In this document: positions 17,252-27,000 of the stretch, piece after piece
Numbering within the stretch: the first letter of the stretch is position 1
How the letters are laid out: every line of letters begins with the position of its first letter
NCBI GenBank assembly: GCA_016795385.1
Contig: JAEUHI010000014.1
Location: 29,039 to 93,038, forward strand
DNA length: 64,000 bases
Direction of reading: 5' to 3'
Source: Verrucomicrobiales bacterium
GTDB taxonomy: Bacteria > Verrucomicrobiota > Verrucomicrobiia > Verrucomicrobiales > DEV007
Program-made: the position numbers and the translations under genes
Notes under the pieces: generated by a model
What the model saw: only the letters and a program-made list of their open reading frames with translations
Database searches by the model: none
Told to the model about the DNA's origin: nothing

Positions 17252-18604
17252 TCAGGCCGCCACCCGCGGTGCCGTTTTCCGCCAGAGCCTCCGCCCTAAC
17301 AGAACCGCTGTCAGCGTCAGACCGAGGGTGATGCCCCACCACATCCCGGACGCGCCCCAGTCCAGGCCGAAGGCGAGGACGGCTCCCACCGGCAGGGACA
17401 CCACCCAGTAGGCGAAAACCGCGATCCACGCCGGACCGCTCACGTCATCCAGGCCCCGCAACGCCCCCATCGAGAGGATCTGCATCGCATCCGAGAATTG
17501 GAAAGCCGCCGAGACCAGCAGCAGGGTCGTGGCCACCGCGAGCGCTTCCGGCTCGTCGAGGAACCAGCCCGCGATCGTTCCGGGAAAGGCCAGCACGGCC
17601 GAGGCGCTGAAGAGCGTGAAGACCGCCCCGAGGAGCCAGCCGCTCACCACGATGGGACGCAGCCGTTCGTAAGTCTTCGCGCCCCAGGCTTCCCCGACCC
17701 GCACCGTCAGCGCCATCGAGATCCCGAGCGGCACCATGAAGACCGTCGCCGCACAGGTGATCGCCACCTGGTGCGAGGCGAGCGCCTCCTTGCTGATCGT
17801 GCCGATGATCATCGTCGCCACGACAAAGGCGCTCACTTCCGCGAGCAGTTGCAAGCTCGCCGGCAAGCCCACTTTCACAAGCGATCGGATCGAGGGACCG
17901 TGCGGCCGCTTGAACCAATGGCGCGGCACCCATTCCCCGATCGTGCGGGATGAGCGGCTCCACGAGACCAGCACCGCGAGACTGATGAGGCGCGACACCA
18001 GCGTCGCGATCGCCGCGCCTTCAAGGCCCAAGGCCGGAGCGCCGAATTTGCCCCAGATCAGCACCCAGTTCAGAAAGACATTCAGCAACACGCCGCCCAG
18101 CAGGATCCAGAAGGCCGGCCAAGGGTGGTTCATCGCATCGGCATGATTCTTCACCGCCATCGATCCGATTGCCGGAATCATCGACACCGCACAGATCAGG
18201 AAATAGCGGTCCGCCGCCGCCGCCACCTCCGGCTCTTGTCCGAAGAGATGGAGAAAGGGGATCAGTACGCCGGCCAGCACCACCGAGAGCAGTCCCACCA
18301 CCAGAGCGATGAAGAGACCGTTGCGCAGCGCCTCGCGAGCCATCTGGACGTCTTCGGCTCCGCGTGCCTGCGAGACCCGGATCGACACCGCCATTGTCAT
18401 GCCGATACCGAACATCAGCGGCAGATAGAGGATCGTGTTCGCGAAAGTCGCCGCCGCGAGGGGCACGACGCCGAGTTGACCGATCATGAGCGTGTCTGAG
18501 AGGCCTACCAACATCTGCCCGAGCTGACCCGCCACGAGCGGAAACGCGAGCTGCAAGGTGGTCCGGCCCTCGGTGAGGAGCGCTTGTTTTGAAAGAGAGG
18601 ACAT
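17252..18604 (-). CDS. MATE-family multidrug/metabolite efflux protein (NorM-like)
   Basis: Twelve-helix cation-coupled exporter. The ATG at 18604 (MSSLSKQALLTEGRTTLQLA) yields 450 aa. The NorM pattern is clear: PLVAGQLGQMLVGLSDTLMI, then IGMTMAVSIRVSQARGA in the N lobe and VGLPASLQLLAEVSAFVVAT with VPLGISMALTVRVGEAWGA in the C lobe. Just upstream lies a terminator-like hairpin with a possible leader peptide, suggesting attenuation control. The substrate cannot be inferred. Confidence 0.93.
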   Translation of the reverse strand: MSSLSKQALLTEGRTTLQLAFPLVAGQLGQMLVGLSDTLMIGQLGVVPLAAATFANTILYLPLMFGIGMTMAVSIRVSQARGAEDVQMAREALRNGLFIALVVGLLSVVLAGVLIPFLHLFGQEPEVAAAADRYFLICAVSMIPAIGSMAVKNHADAMNHPWPAFWILLGGVLLNVFLNWVLIWGKFGAPALGLEGAAIATLVSRLISLAVLVSWSRSSRTIGEWVPRHWFKRPHGPSIRSLVKVGLPASLQLLAEVSAFVVATMIIGTISKEALASHQVAITCAATVFMVPLGISMALTVRVGEAWGAKTYERLRPIVVSGWLLGAVFTLFSASAVLAFPGTIAGWFLDEPEALAVATTLLLVSAAFQFSDAMQILSMGALRGLDDVSGPAWIAVFAYWVVSLPVGAVLAFGLDWGASGMWWGITLGLTLTAVLLGRRLWRKTAPRVAA

Positions 18605-18636
18605 GGGGGGAGGAAAAGAGCGGAAGGGAAGAGGAA

Positions 18637-18666
18637 ACAAAAAACCCGCCGGGATTTGCGGCGGGT
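18637..18666 (-). terminator. Intrinsic terminator in the MATE gene leader
   Basis: Reading the minus strand, a 7-bp GC stem (arms 18660-18666 and 18644-18650, 9-nt loop) is followed by a T-rich run (18644-18637). It sits about 33 bp upstream of the MATE start, so it would stop MATE transcription unless disrupted. This is the geometry of an attenuator. Confidence 0.65.
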
Positions 18667-18700
18667 CGGGCGAGAGGAAACACTGGATTCGAATGGAACC

Positions 18701-18778
18701 TCAGGATCGACGCAAGGACCCGCGCCACCGCGCCATGACCGGCCGGGTGGGAAGAATGGATCGCTTGCGGAAGCTCAT
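18701..18778 (-). CDS. Putative 25-aa leader peptide before the MATE attenuator
   Basis: A short basic frame from ATG 18778 (start MSFRKRSILPTRP, end GSLRRS) has seven Arg codons in 25 and ends 35 bp before the terminator hairpin. A promoter-like element places transcription near the ATG, so translation could be leaderless. No ribosome binding site is visible. Translation-coupled attenuation is plausible, but this is weak evidence from size and position only. Confidence 0.25.
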   Translation of the reverse strand: MSFRKRSILPTRPVMARWRGSLRRS

Positions 18779-18784
18779 GGTTTT

Positions 18785-18813
18785 GAGGTAACCCGGAGAT
18801 GGAAGAGTGTCAA
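18785..18813 (-). promoter_or_regulatory. Possible sigma-70 promoter for the MATE leader
   Basis: On the minus strand a perfect TTGACA (18813-18808) is followed after 17 bp by a poor -10, TACCTC (18790-18785). The predicted start lies at or next to the leader-peptide ATG. The -35 is convincing; the -10 is not. Confidence 0.35.
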
Positions 18814-18895
18814 CTGAAAGGGTGGGCACACGGAGTCTGCCCTGCCACCTTGTGCGTGACCACGGTCGAGTTCCTATGCGGAAACTTGAAAGCAG

Positions 18896-19258
18896 CTACC
18901 GCTGCAGGAAAATCCAGTTCCAGATCCCGACCGACCCGATGAAAAACAGAGGGAAGGACAAGGCCGCGGTGAGGCCAGCCGCGAGACCTTCCCACCAGCC
19001 GAAGCCGAAAATGTGTTCCGACAATTTCCAGAGAATGAGAATGGAGAGGAGCAAAAGGATCAGCCCACCGACGGAATTGAGGGGAAAGGGCATCAGCGTC
19101 GCAAACCCGAAAACCAGGCTCGAGGCCGTAGTGAGGTGCAATGAATTCTTGAATTCGATGTTGTAGGGATCTCGCAGGAGCCTCTTCATCACCAGATGAA
19201 TAACCACGAAAGATCCCAGGTAAGAGATTCCAACGAAGGCGTAACCCAAACCGGCCAT
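18896..19258 (-). CDS. Small four-helix membrane protein, unknown
   Basis: A 120-aa protein from ATG 19258 (MAGLGYAFVGISYLGSF). It is almost entirely hydrophobic with about four helices: 3-23, about 45-62, 66-84 and a C-terminal pair around 90-117 (FFIGSVGIWNWIFLQR). No known motif is recognised. It stands alone between the MATE leader and the divergent giant cytochrome gene. Codon pattern and sharp hydrophobic periodicity support a real gene. Confidence 0.6.
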   Translation of the reverse strand: MAGLGYAFVGISYLGSFVVIHLVMKRLLRDPYNIEFKNSLHLTTASSLVFGFATLMPFPLNSVGGLILLLLSILILWKLSEHIFGFGWWEGLAAGLTAALSFPLFFIGSVGIWNWIFLQR

Positions 19259-19509
19259 GTGTAAGTTCTCCTTCGGAACGCGATCGAATCAAGGACGGAT
19301 CCGTGTCGTGGTTCGGTCGAACCGCTTTACCCACGAAGACTTCAGTTCCGTGCCCTCGTGGGTGTTTCAGGTTCTGGTTCTGTTCGCGGGGGATCGATGG
19401 GCCCGGGCGTGATCGCGTGAAAGGAACCATGGGTTGGAATGTCGTATTTTTACAAATGGCGTCCCCCTCGCGACAAGACCCCGGGCGATCCCTGGGATAA
19501 GGTGTGACG

Positions 19510-22500
19510 ATGATTTCCGTGATCCCCCGATCCTCGATTGATGGCATGAGTCGATTATTCCCACAGTTGCACACGCCTTTGAGGATCCTTTCGGGAGCGA
19601 TGGGACTCGCCATTCTCGTCTCACCCGCGGTGGCGGACGACGAGGCTGGTCGTGCCTACTACGCCGAAAAAGTCTTCCCGATCCTGAAGGAGCATTGCTT
19701 CAAGTGCCACGGAGAAGGACATGAACTGAAAGGTGATTTCCGGCTCACGAGCCGGGAGGGACTGATGCACGGCGGCCACTACGGGGCGGCCTACAATGCG
19801 GATGATCCGGCGTCGAGCGTGCTGCTGGAAATGGTCAGCTACAAGGATGCGGATCACCAGATGCCACCCAAGGGGAAACTCCCCGAGGAAGCGCTGGCGA
19901 CGCTGGCGCACTGGATGGAAATGGGGGCACCCTACGATCCGGCACTGGAGATCAAGGGGGCGGCGACGGAACGCCGTGGGTTCACGGTGAAAGACGAAGA
20001 CCGCGAGTGGTGGGCCTATCGCTCGGTTTCGAAAGCGGCACCGCCGCAGGTGGGCGACGTCGAATGGTCGAAAAATGGCATCGACGCATTCGTGCGCGCC
20101 CAGCTTGAGCGGGAGGGGCTGACCCCGAATCCCCCGGCCCGGCCGGAGACGCTGGTACGGCGTCTTCATTACGACCTGATCGGTCTGCCGCCTTCGCCGG
20201 AGGAGGTCGAGGCTTTTCTCGCGGCCTCGGCGCGGGATGCGGAGGCGGCTTACGCGGCCTTGGTCGAGGATCTGCTCGCTCGTCCCCAATACGGCGAGAA
20301 ATGGGCGCGTCATTGGCTCGACCTCGTGCGCTACGCGGAGTCGAACGGCTTCGAACGTGACAATCCGAAGCCCCACATCTGGCGTTATCGTGATTATGTC
20401 GTGGATGCCTTCAACTCGAATCTGCCCTACGACCAGTTTGTGATCGAGCAACTCGCCGGCGACGAGATCGCCGAGCCGACGATGCGATCGCTGGTGGCGA
20501 CGGGCTATCACCGGCTGATGCAGTGGGACGACGAGCCGGCGGACCGCGAGCAGCACGTCTACGATGTGCTCGCCGACAATGTGCAGATCACGAGCGAGAC
20601 CTTTCTCGCCACGTCGTTGAACTGCGCGCGTTGTCATGATCACAAGGCGGATCCGATTTCGCAGAAGGATTATTATTCCTTCATGTCTTTCTTCAAGGGC
20701 GTGACCCACTACCGCACGGAAGGCACGCTGGTGAACTGGGCGGACGAGGGAGAGAAGGCGGCTTTTGAAACGACGCGAAAGGAAAAGCTCGCTGCGCTGG
20801 AAACGGAGAAAACCTCGGTCGAAGCGCAGATCCGCTCGGCGCTCGAGAAGGCCGGCGTGCTGGGGCAGGGGGCGCCGGCTCCGGTGACGACGCTGGTGGA
20901 GGATGCGCGGAAGGGCGGGGCGGAATGGTTTTACACGACCACGAAACCTTCGGACGACTGGCGGGACGTGGGATTTGTGAACAAGTCGTGGTTCAAAGGT
21001 CGCTCGGGCTTCGGCCATGGCAAACCTCCCGGATCGGTCGAGGTGACGGAGTGGAAAACGCCCGAGATCTGGATGCGCGCGAATTTTGGTCTCGAGACCC
21101 TGCCCGAGTCTCTCGTGTTGGACATTCATCACGACGAGGATGTCGAAGTTTACCTGAACGGCACGAGGATCTATGAGGCGAAAGGATACCTCACGAAATA
21201 CGAGACGGTGGTGTTGCCGAAGACGGCGGTGAACGCCCTCCAGACGGGGCGCAATGTGATCGCGGTGCATTGCCGTCAGACCGGTGGAGGCCAATACATC
21301 GATCTCGCGCTTCGCACGGGAGTCGCGGCGGCCGATTCGTTCGAGAACCTGCTGGCGGGTCCTGGCTTGAGGGAACATGCCCCGGCGATCCGCAAGCATG
21401 GCGGGAAGGATCTCGTCGGGGATTACAAACGGATTCATGATGAGATCACCCACTGGAAAAAGGCATCGGCCGGGACCGCGATCAACGCGGTGACGGAATC
21501 GGGCCCTGATCCGGGGCCGATGCCGGTGCATGCGCGAGGCAGCGCTCACGCGCCGGGCGAACCAATGGCTCCGGGAGTGCCCGCTGTGCTGGTGTCTTCG
21601 GGCGATGATCCGCACCCTCTTGCGAGCGAGCCGGTGACTCGCGATGGTCGTGCCTCGTCGGGGCGCCGTCTCGAGCTGGCGAAATGGATCGTCGATCCCG
21701 CGAATCCTCTGACCTCCCGTGTCATGGTGAACCGGCTCTGGCAGCATCACTTCGGACGCGGCCTGGCCCCGAGCACCTCGGACTTTGGCAAGCTCGGCGA
21801 GAAGCCGACGCATCCGGAGCTGCTCGACTGGCTCGCGACGAAGTTCATCGAGAGCGGATGGGACATGAAGGCGATGCACCGGCTCATGGTGACGAGCCGC
21901 ACCTACCGGCTTTCCTCCGAACCGGAATCGGCCAGTCTGGAGAAGGATCCGCGCAATCTCCACCTCTGGCGCTACGACATGCGGCGGCTCACGGCGGAGG
22001 AATTGCGCGATTCGATTCTGGCTGTGTCAGGAAACTTGAATCTGAAGACGGGCGGCGAGTGGGTCTATCCGCCCCTGCCTGCCGAGGTTCTCGCGACGGC
22101 TTCGCGCCCGGGTGCGGGCTGGCCGGTGTCGAAGGATCCCGCCGATCATTTCCGACGTTCCCTCTACATCCACGTGAAGCGCAGTCTGCGCTACCAGATG
22201 CTGGCGGATTTCGACCAGGCCGACACGGATACGGGCTGTGCGGTGCGTTTCACGACGACGGTGCCGACCCAGGCGCTGAGTCTTTTGAATTCGGCTTTCG
22301 TCAACGACCAGGCCCGTGTCCTCGCTTCGCGGATGCGGGAGCAGGGCGGTGACTTGCGCGGACAGATCGCCGCGGGCCTGCGCGTCGTGCTGCAGCGCGA
22401 GGCGCGCGCGGACGAGCTCGATCACCTCATCACTTTCCACGGGGATCTCCGCGAAAAGTCCGGTCTCTCCGCAGAGGCCGCGCTCGACCGGGTCGCCCTG

Positions 22501-22539
22501 CTTGCCCTGAACCTGAACGAATTCATCTACCTCGACTGA
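19510..22539 (+). CDS. Giant planctomycete-type cytochrome: PSCyt1 + DUF1549 + DUF1553
   Basis: About 1009 aa, secreted. The ATG at 19510 has an upstream AAGG at suitable spacing; an ATG at 19546 (MSRLFPQLHTPLRI) is the alternative and leaves the signal peptide (GAMGLAILVSPAVA) intact. PSCyt1 carries CFKCH (about residue 63) and the MPPKGKLP loop. DUF1549 (about 180-400) contains LVRRLHYDLIGLPPSPEE, WLDLVRYAESNG and a second haem-type motif CARCHDHK. A beta-sandwich insert resembling galactose-binding modules (about 465-610, DIHHDEDVEVYLNGTRIY) precedes DUF1553 (about 715-965, TSRVMVNRLWQHHFGRGLAP). The paired DUF1501 gene starts 4 bp later. These pairs are abundant in PVC bacteria and are thought to serve polysaccharide degradation or oxidation; the exact reaction is unknown. 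Confidence 0.9.
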   Translation: MISVIPRSSIDGMSRLFPQLHTPLRILSGAMGLAILVSPAVADDEAGRAYYAEKVFPILKEHCFKCHGEGHELKGDFRLTSREGLMHGGHYGAAYNADDPASSVLLEMVSYKDADHQMPPKGKLPEEALATLAHWMEMGAPYDPALEIKGAATERRGFTVKDEDREWWAYRSVSKAAPPQVGDVEWSKNGIDAFVRAQLEREGLTPNPPARPETLVRRLHYDLIGLPPSPEEVEAFLAASARDAEAAYAALVEDLLARPQYGEKWARHWLDLVRYAESNGFERDNPKPHIWRYRDYVVDAFNSNLPYDQFVIEQLAGDEIAEPTMRSLVATGYHRLMQWDDEPADREQHVYDVLADNVQITSETFLATSLNCARCHDHKADPISQKDYYSFMSFFKGVTHYRTEGTLVNWADEGEKAAFETTRKEKLAALETEKTSVEAQIRSALEKAGVLGQGAPAPVTTLVEDARKGGAEWFYTTTKPSDDWRDVGFVNKSWFKGRSGFGHGKPPGSVEVTEWKTPEIWMRANFGLETLPESLVLDIHHDEDVEVYLNGTRIYEAKGYLTKYETVVLPKTAVNALQTGRNVIAVHCRQTGGGQYIDLALRTGVAAADSFENLLAGPGLREHAPAIRKHGGKDLVGDYKRIHDEITHWKKASAGTAINAVTESGPDPGPMPVHARGSAHAPGEPMAPGVPAVLVSSGDDPHPLASEPVTRDGRASSGRRLELAKWIVDPANPLTSRVMVNRLWQHHFGRGLAPSTSDFGKLGEKPTHPELLDWLATKFIESGWDMKAMHRLMVTSRTYRLSSEPESASLEKDPRNLHLWRYDMRRLTAEELRDSILAVSGNLNLKTGGEWVYPPLPAEVLATASRPGAGWPVSKDPADHFRRSLYIHVKRSLRYQMLADFDQADTDTGCAVRFTTTVPTQALSLLNSAFVNDQARVLASRMREQGGDLRGQIAAGLRVVLQREARADELDHLITFHGDLREKSGLSAEAALDRVALLALNLNEFIYLD

Positions 22540-22543
22540 TCCC

Positions 22544-23998
22544 ATGAAACGACGCAAAACATCCGACTTCTGCGGGCGTGTGAACCGCCGCGAATTCCTC
22601 AGCACGGTGGGCGGGGGATTCCCCGCGCTCGCCCTGACCGGCCTGCTCAGTGGCGAGGGATTCTTCAAGAATGCCTTCGGTTCGAGCACGAATCCGCTCG
22701 CGGCCCGTCCGCCGATGCTGCGGGGCAAGGCGAAAAGCGTGATTTTCCTCTTCATGTATGGCGGTCCGAGCCACATCGACACCTTCGACTACAAACCGCA
22801 GATGGTGGGGATGGATGGAAAGACGATCGCGGTGAAGACCTTTGGTCGTGGTGGCAAGAAAAATGAAGGCCGCATCGTCGAGCCGAAGTGGAAATTCAAG
22901 CAATACGGCCAGTGCGGGAAATACGTCTCCGATCTTTTCCCGAACGTCGGCAAGTGTGTCGATGACATCGCCTTCATCCACTCGATGACGGCGGACTCGC
23001 CGATCCATGGGTCGGCGCTGCTGATGATGAACAGCGGATCGCTCATCAGCGGCCATCCTTCGCTGGGGTCGTGGGTGAACTACGGGCTCGGCTCCGTGAA
23101 TGAGAACCTGCCCGGCTACGTGGTGATGCTCGACCAGAGCGGCGGTCCCATTTCGGGAGCGAAAAACTGGACTTCGGGCTTCATGCCGGCGAGTTACCAA
23201 GGCACCGTCTTCCGTTCCCAGGGCAGCCCGATCCTGAATCTCGAGCATGTCGAAGGCATGCCGGCTACGGAGCAGCGGATGCTGATCGATTCGCTGAACC
23301 ACCTGAACGCGGGCCACCTTTCGCCGCGCTTTGACAACACCAACCTCTCCGCCCGCATCGCGAGTTATGAGCTGGCCTACCGCATGCAGGCGACCGCACC
23401 CGAGGCCATCGCGGTGGAGGAGGAGAGTGAGGAAACCCGCGCGCTTTACGGCATGGACCGCAAGGAGACGGAGGATTTCGGACGCAAGTGTCTCCTCGCC
23501 CGCCGCCTCGTCGAGCGCGGGACGCGCTTCATCCAGATTTATTCCGGCGGTGCCCACAACGATCAGAACTGGGATGCCCACGGCGATCTCGAGACGAACC
23601 ACAACCTCCACGCCGGGGCGACGGACAAACCGATCGCGGGATTGCTGATGGACCTGAAACGTCGCGGCATGCTCGAGGATACCCTTGTCGTCTGGGGCGG
23701 GGAATTCGGTCGTCAACCCACCGCCGAGTATGAGAAGGGCACGGGTCGCGATCACAACAGCTACGGCTTCACGATGTGGATGGCCGGAGGCGGCGTGAAG
23801 GGCGGAGTCTCGGTCGGTCAGACCGACGAACTCGGGTCGATGGCGGTGGAGAACCGCTTCCACGTGCGGAATCTGCACGCGACGGTGCTGAGCCTGATGG
23901 GCCTTGATCCGAACGAACTCAGCTTCTTCTTCGGCGGTCTCGATCACAAGCTCGTCGGCGTCGAAGGCGCCGATCCGATCCGCGAGGTGATGGCGTGA
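22544..23998 (+). CDS. DUF1501 (sulfatase-fold) protein with Tat signal
   Basis: A 484-aa partner of the preceding giant cytochrome, separated by 4 bp. The N terminus has a twin-arginine-type signal (NRREFLSTVGGGFP). The alkaline-phosphatase/sulfatase-like core shows MYGGPSHIDTFDYKP, a DUF1501 hallmark, then [38 protein letters not shown] and WGGEFGRQPTAEYEKGTGRD. The usual formylglycine Cys/Ser sulfatase signature is absent, so classical sulfatase chemistry is not supported. Probably exported folded by Tat. Confidence 0.92.
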   Translation: MKRRKTSDFCGRVNRREFLSTVGGGFPALALTGLLSGEGFFKNAFGSSTNPLAARPPMLRGKAKSVIFLFMYGGPSHIDTFDYKPQMVGMDGKTIAVKTFGRGGKKNEGRIVEPKWKFKQYGQCGKYVSDLFPNVGKCVDDIAFIHSMTADSPIHGSALLMMNSGSLISGHPSLGSWVNYGLGSVNENLPGYVVMLDQSGGPISGAKNWTSGFMPASYQGTVFRSQGSPILNLEHVEGMPATEQRMLIDSLNHLNAGHLSPRFDNTNLSARIASYELAYRMQATAPEAIAVEEESEETRALYGMDRKETEDFGRKCLLARRLVERGTRFIQIYSGGAHNDQNWDAHGDLETNHNLHAGATDKPIAGLLMDLKRRGMLEDTLVVWGGEFGRQPTAEYEKGTGRDHNSYGFTMWMAGGGVKGGVSVGQTDELGSMAVENRFHVRNLHATVLSLMGLDPNELSFFFGGLDHKLVGVEGADPIREVMA

Positions 23999-24005
23999 GC
24001 CGATC

Positions 24006-27000
24006 CTAACGTTTCTTCAAAAACGCGATCAGATCGGCCATTTCCTCTTTCGTGATCGCGGCCTCGAGGCCGACGGGCATGAGGGACATGCCGGAGGAAA
24101 CGAGGGATTTCACCTCGGCCTTGGGCACGGTCATGGTGACACCGCCGGGGACGCGCAGGGTGATGGCGGCGGCGTCTTCGCCGTGGACGAGTCCGGCGAG
24201 GATGCGTCCGTCGGTGGCCTCGACGGTCTGGGAGACCCAGCGCTCCTCGACGGCGCGGTTGGGATCGAGGATGTCGGTGAGCAGCGCCTCGGCGGGCTTG
24301 ATCTTCACGTCGTTGAGCGAGGGACCGACATCGACGCCGATGCCGCCGACCTGATGGCAGGTGACGCAGGCGGCTTTCTGGAAGACGAGGGCGCCCTTTT
24401 CCGGATCACCCGGATGTTTTGTCAGGGTCTCGCGATAGGAGGCGATGAGGGCGGCGCGGTCGCTGTTGGCTTGGCCGAACAGCTCGAGGGCGAGAGCCTT
24501 GATCTCTTCGTTGGTGGAGCGGCCGTAGCTCCAGCGCGTCATCGGTGGCATGAGACCGGGACTGATTTCGCCGGCCTTCATTTTTTGCATGAGGATGAGC
24601 CCGGTCGCGGGGCTGGCGGTGATGAGTTCGAGGGCCTCGGTGCGAGCGGCGGGGGTGAGGGTGTTCCACTTTTCGAAAAAGAAATCGGCGACGAGCTCGC
24701 GTTTGTCGCGCGCGAGGATGCGGCAGGCCGCCGACTGGATCGCGGGCGATTCGGCGAGGACGATGAGGGAGGAGACGACTTCCTTCTTCTCATCGAGCGG
24801 ACGCTGGGCGACGAGGGTGAGGGCGGCGATACGGGCTTCTTCGGTGGCCTGGCGGTCGAGCGCGATGGTGGTGGCCTTGGCGAGCAAAGCCTCGAGAGCG
24901 GCAGTGCCTTCGCCGAGCTCGGGCAACTTCGCGGCGATGAGGGCAGCGAGGCTCTTTTGTTTCAGCGGGCTGCGGGCGAGTCCTTCCGACAAGCCCGATA
25001 CAAGGGCGAACTGATTGGCCCCGGGTTCGCCTTCCAGTTGGGAGAGGAGGGAAGCGATCTCTTTCAGCTCGCCGCGGGCGGCGACGAGTCGGGCGAAGTC
25101 GGTGAGGACGGGACCTGTCTCGGAAGCGGGCTTGGCGAGGAAGGCCTTGTCGTCGAGGAGGGAAAGAAGGATCGGCGGCGCGGTCGCGGGGAGCGAGGAG
25201 AAGATCGCCTTGCGCAGCCAGGCGTCGCCCGGGGCAGCGGCAACGGCTTGGGCGAGGCTGTCCGCGGACCAGGCGAGGGTGGGATCGAGGGAGATCGCGA
25301 GGAAGCGGAAACGCGGCACGTCTTTCGCGGCCGCCTTGACGATGGCATCGGCGAGTTCCTTTTCCGCACCGATGGCGATGGCGGCGTGGAGAGCGTTTTC
25401 GAGAAGGCCGGAGTCGGTCGATTGGGCGAAGACAGGCTCAAGGTGATCGGCTTTGAGAGCGTCGAGTCCGGCGAGGGTCCAGAGAACGTGCGCCTTGGTG
25501 CGGGGATCGCCTGCGGACGCGAGGAGTTTTTCGAGGAGGGGCACCGCGGACGCGTCTTTCTTCTCGACGAGGAGGCGCTGCGACCCGGTGCGGGTCCAGC
25601 CGTTCGCGCTTTCTAACAAAGCCACCAACGCCGCGGTGTCGCCTGCGGGCAGGGCCTTGGCGGGGGCGGGTTTGGAGCCTTTCGGGGCGAGGCGCCAGAT
25701 CCGCCCTTGGTCGAAGCCGGCACGCATGTAGTGTGATTTCGCGAAATCCTCGGGGAAGAAGCGGGCGTGATCGATGAAGCGGCGGTACATGTCGACGATG
25801 TAAAGGGCTCCATCGGGACCGTTGCGCACGTTCACGGGGCGGCTCCACTCATCGGCGGAGACGAGGAAATCGCGTTTTTCCCCGATGCGTTCGGCGATGA
25901 AGCTCGCTCCGTTCGGGACGAGGCGGTTCCGGGTGACGAGTTGTCCCGTGGGATCACAGACGAAGATCTCGCCGGCGAGGTCGGGCATGAGATCGCCGCG
26001 GTAGAGCCCGATGCCGCAGGCGGCGGTGTGGGTGCCGGCATGGGCGGCGGAGGTGGTGTGGCTGAGGGCGAGGGGATAGACGGGAGCGCCGGGCGGCTGG
26101 ATGTCCTCGTGGCCGACGGTGATGCCGGCGAGGGGATTGCGTTTCACGGCGGCGAGCGGCATCACGGAGAACATGATGGGATTGCGGTTGCTGCACGAGA
26201 AGTGGCGGTTGAAGTCATCGAGGGTGCCGCCGAACTGCCCGGCTCCGGTGATGGGCTCGATCGCGCCGGTGCGGGGATCGTAGTGGAGGTTGAGCCGGGT
26301 GATGTCGGTGGTTTTGTCAGGCTCGTTGCCGGGATAGATCTGTTTGCCGTCGAGTCCGTTGCAGAGCCAGACGTGGTTGTCGAGTCCGTAACGCGGGCTG
26401 GAGACCTGGAGCTGGTTGTGTCCGGGCTCGTTCAGGGTGAAGAGCGTCTTGCGCACATCGGCGATGTCGTCGCCTTCGGTATCCTCGAGGAAGAGGATGG
26501 CGGTGCGGGTCGTCGCGAGGAGACCGCCCTTCATCGGCATCAGCCCCTGGACGTGGTCGAGGCCGTCGGCCCAGGTCACGGCCTTGTCCATGACGCCATC
26601 GCCGTCGGTGTCGCTGAGAAGGCGGATGCGGGAGAGGAAAGGTCCTCCATCCTCGACGGGCAGGGGATAATCGCCCATCTCGGCGACGAACATGCGGCCT
26701 TTCTCGTCCCAGACGACATCGACGGGATCACAGGTGAGCGGCTCGCTCGCGACGAGTTGCATTTCATAATCGCCGTCGACCTCCCAGAGTTTCGCGCTTT
26801 CCTCCGGGCTGAGGGGGAAGCGTCGCGGCATGATGCTCTCGCCGGAGACGGAGTAGCCCATGTCGGACGAGCCCTGTTCGGCGGCCCATTTCTCGGTGAA
26901 GGTGCCGAGCGGATGCAGCTCGAGCCGGCGGATGAGGCAGGCGGCGTATTCGCTCTGCAGCCCGATGAATCCCGAGGAAGGATGGCAATCGGTGACCTCG

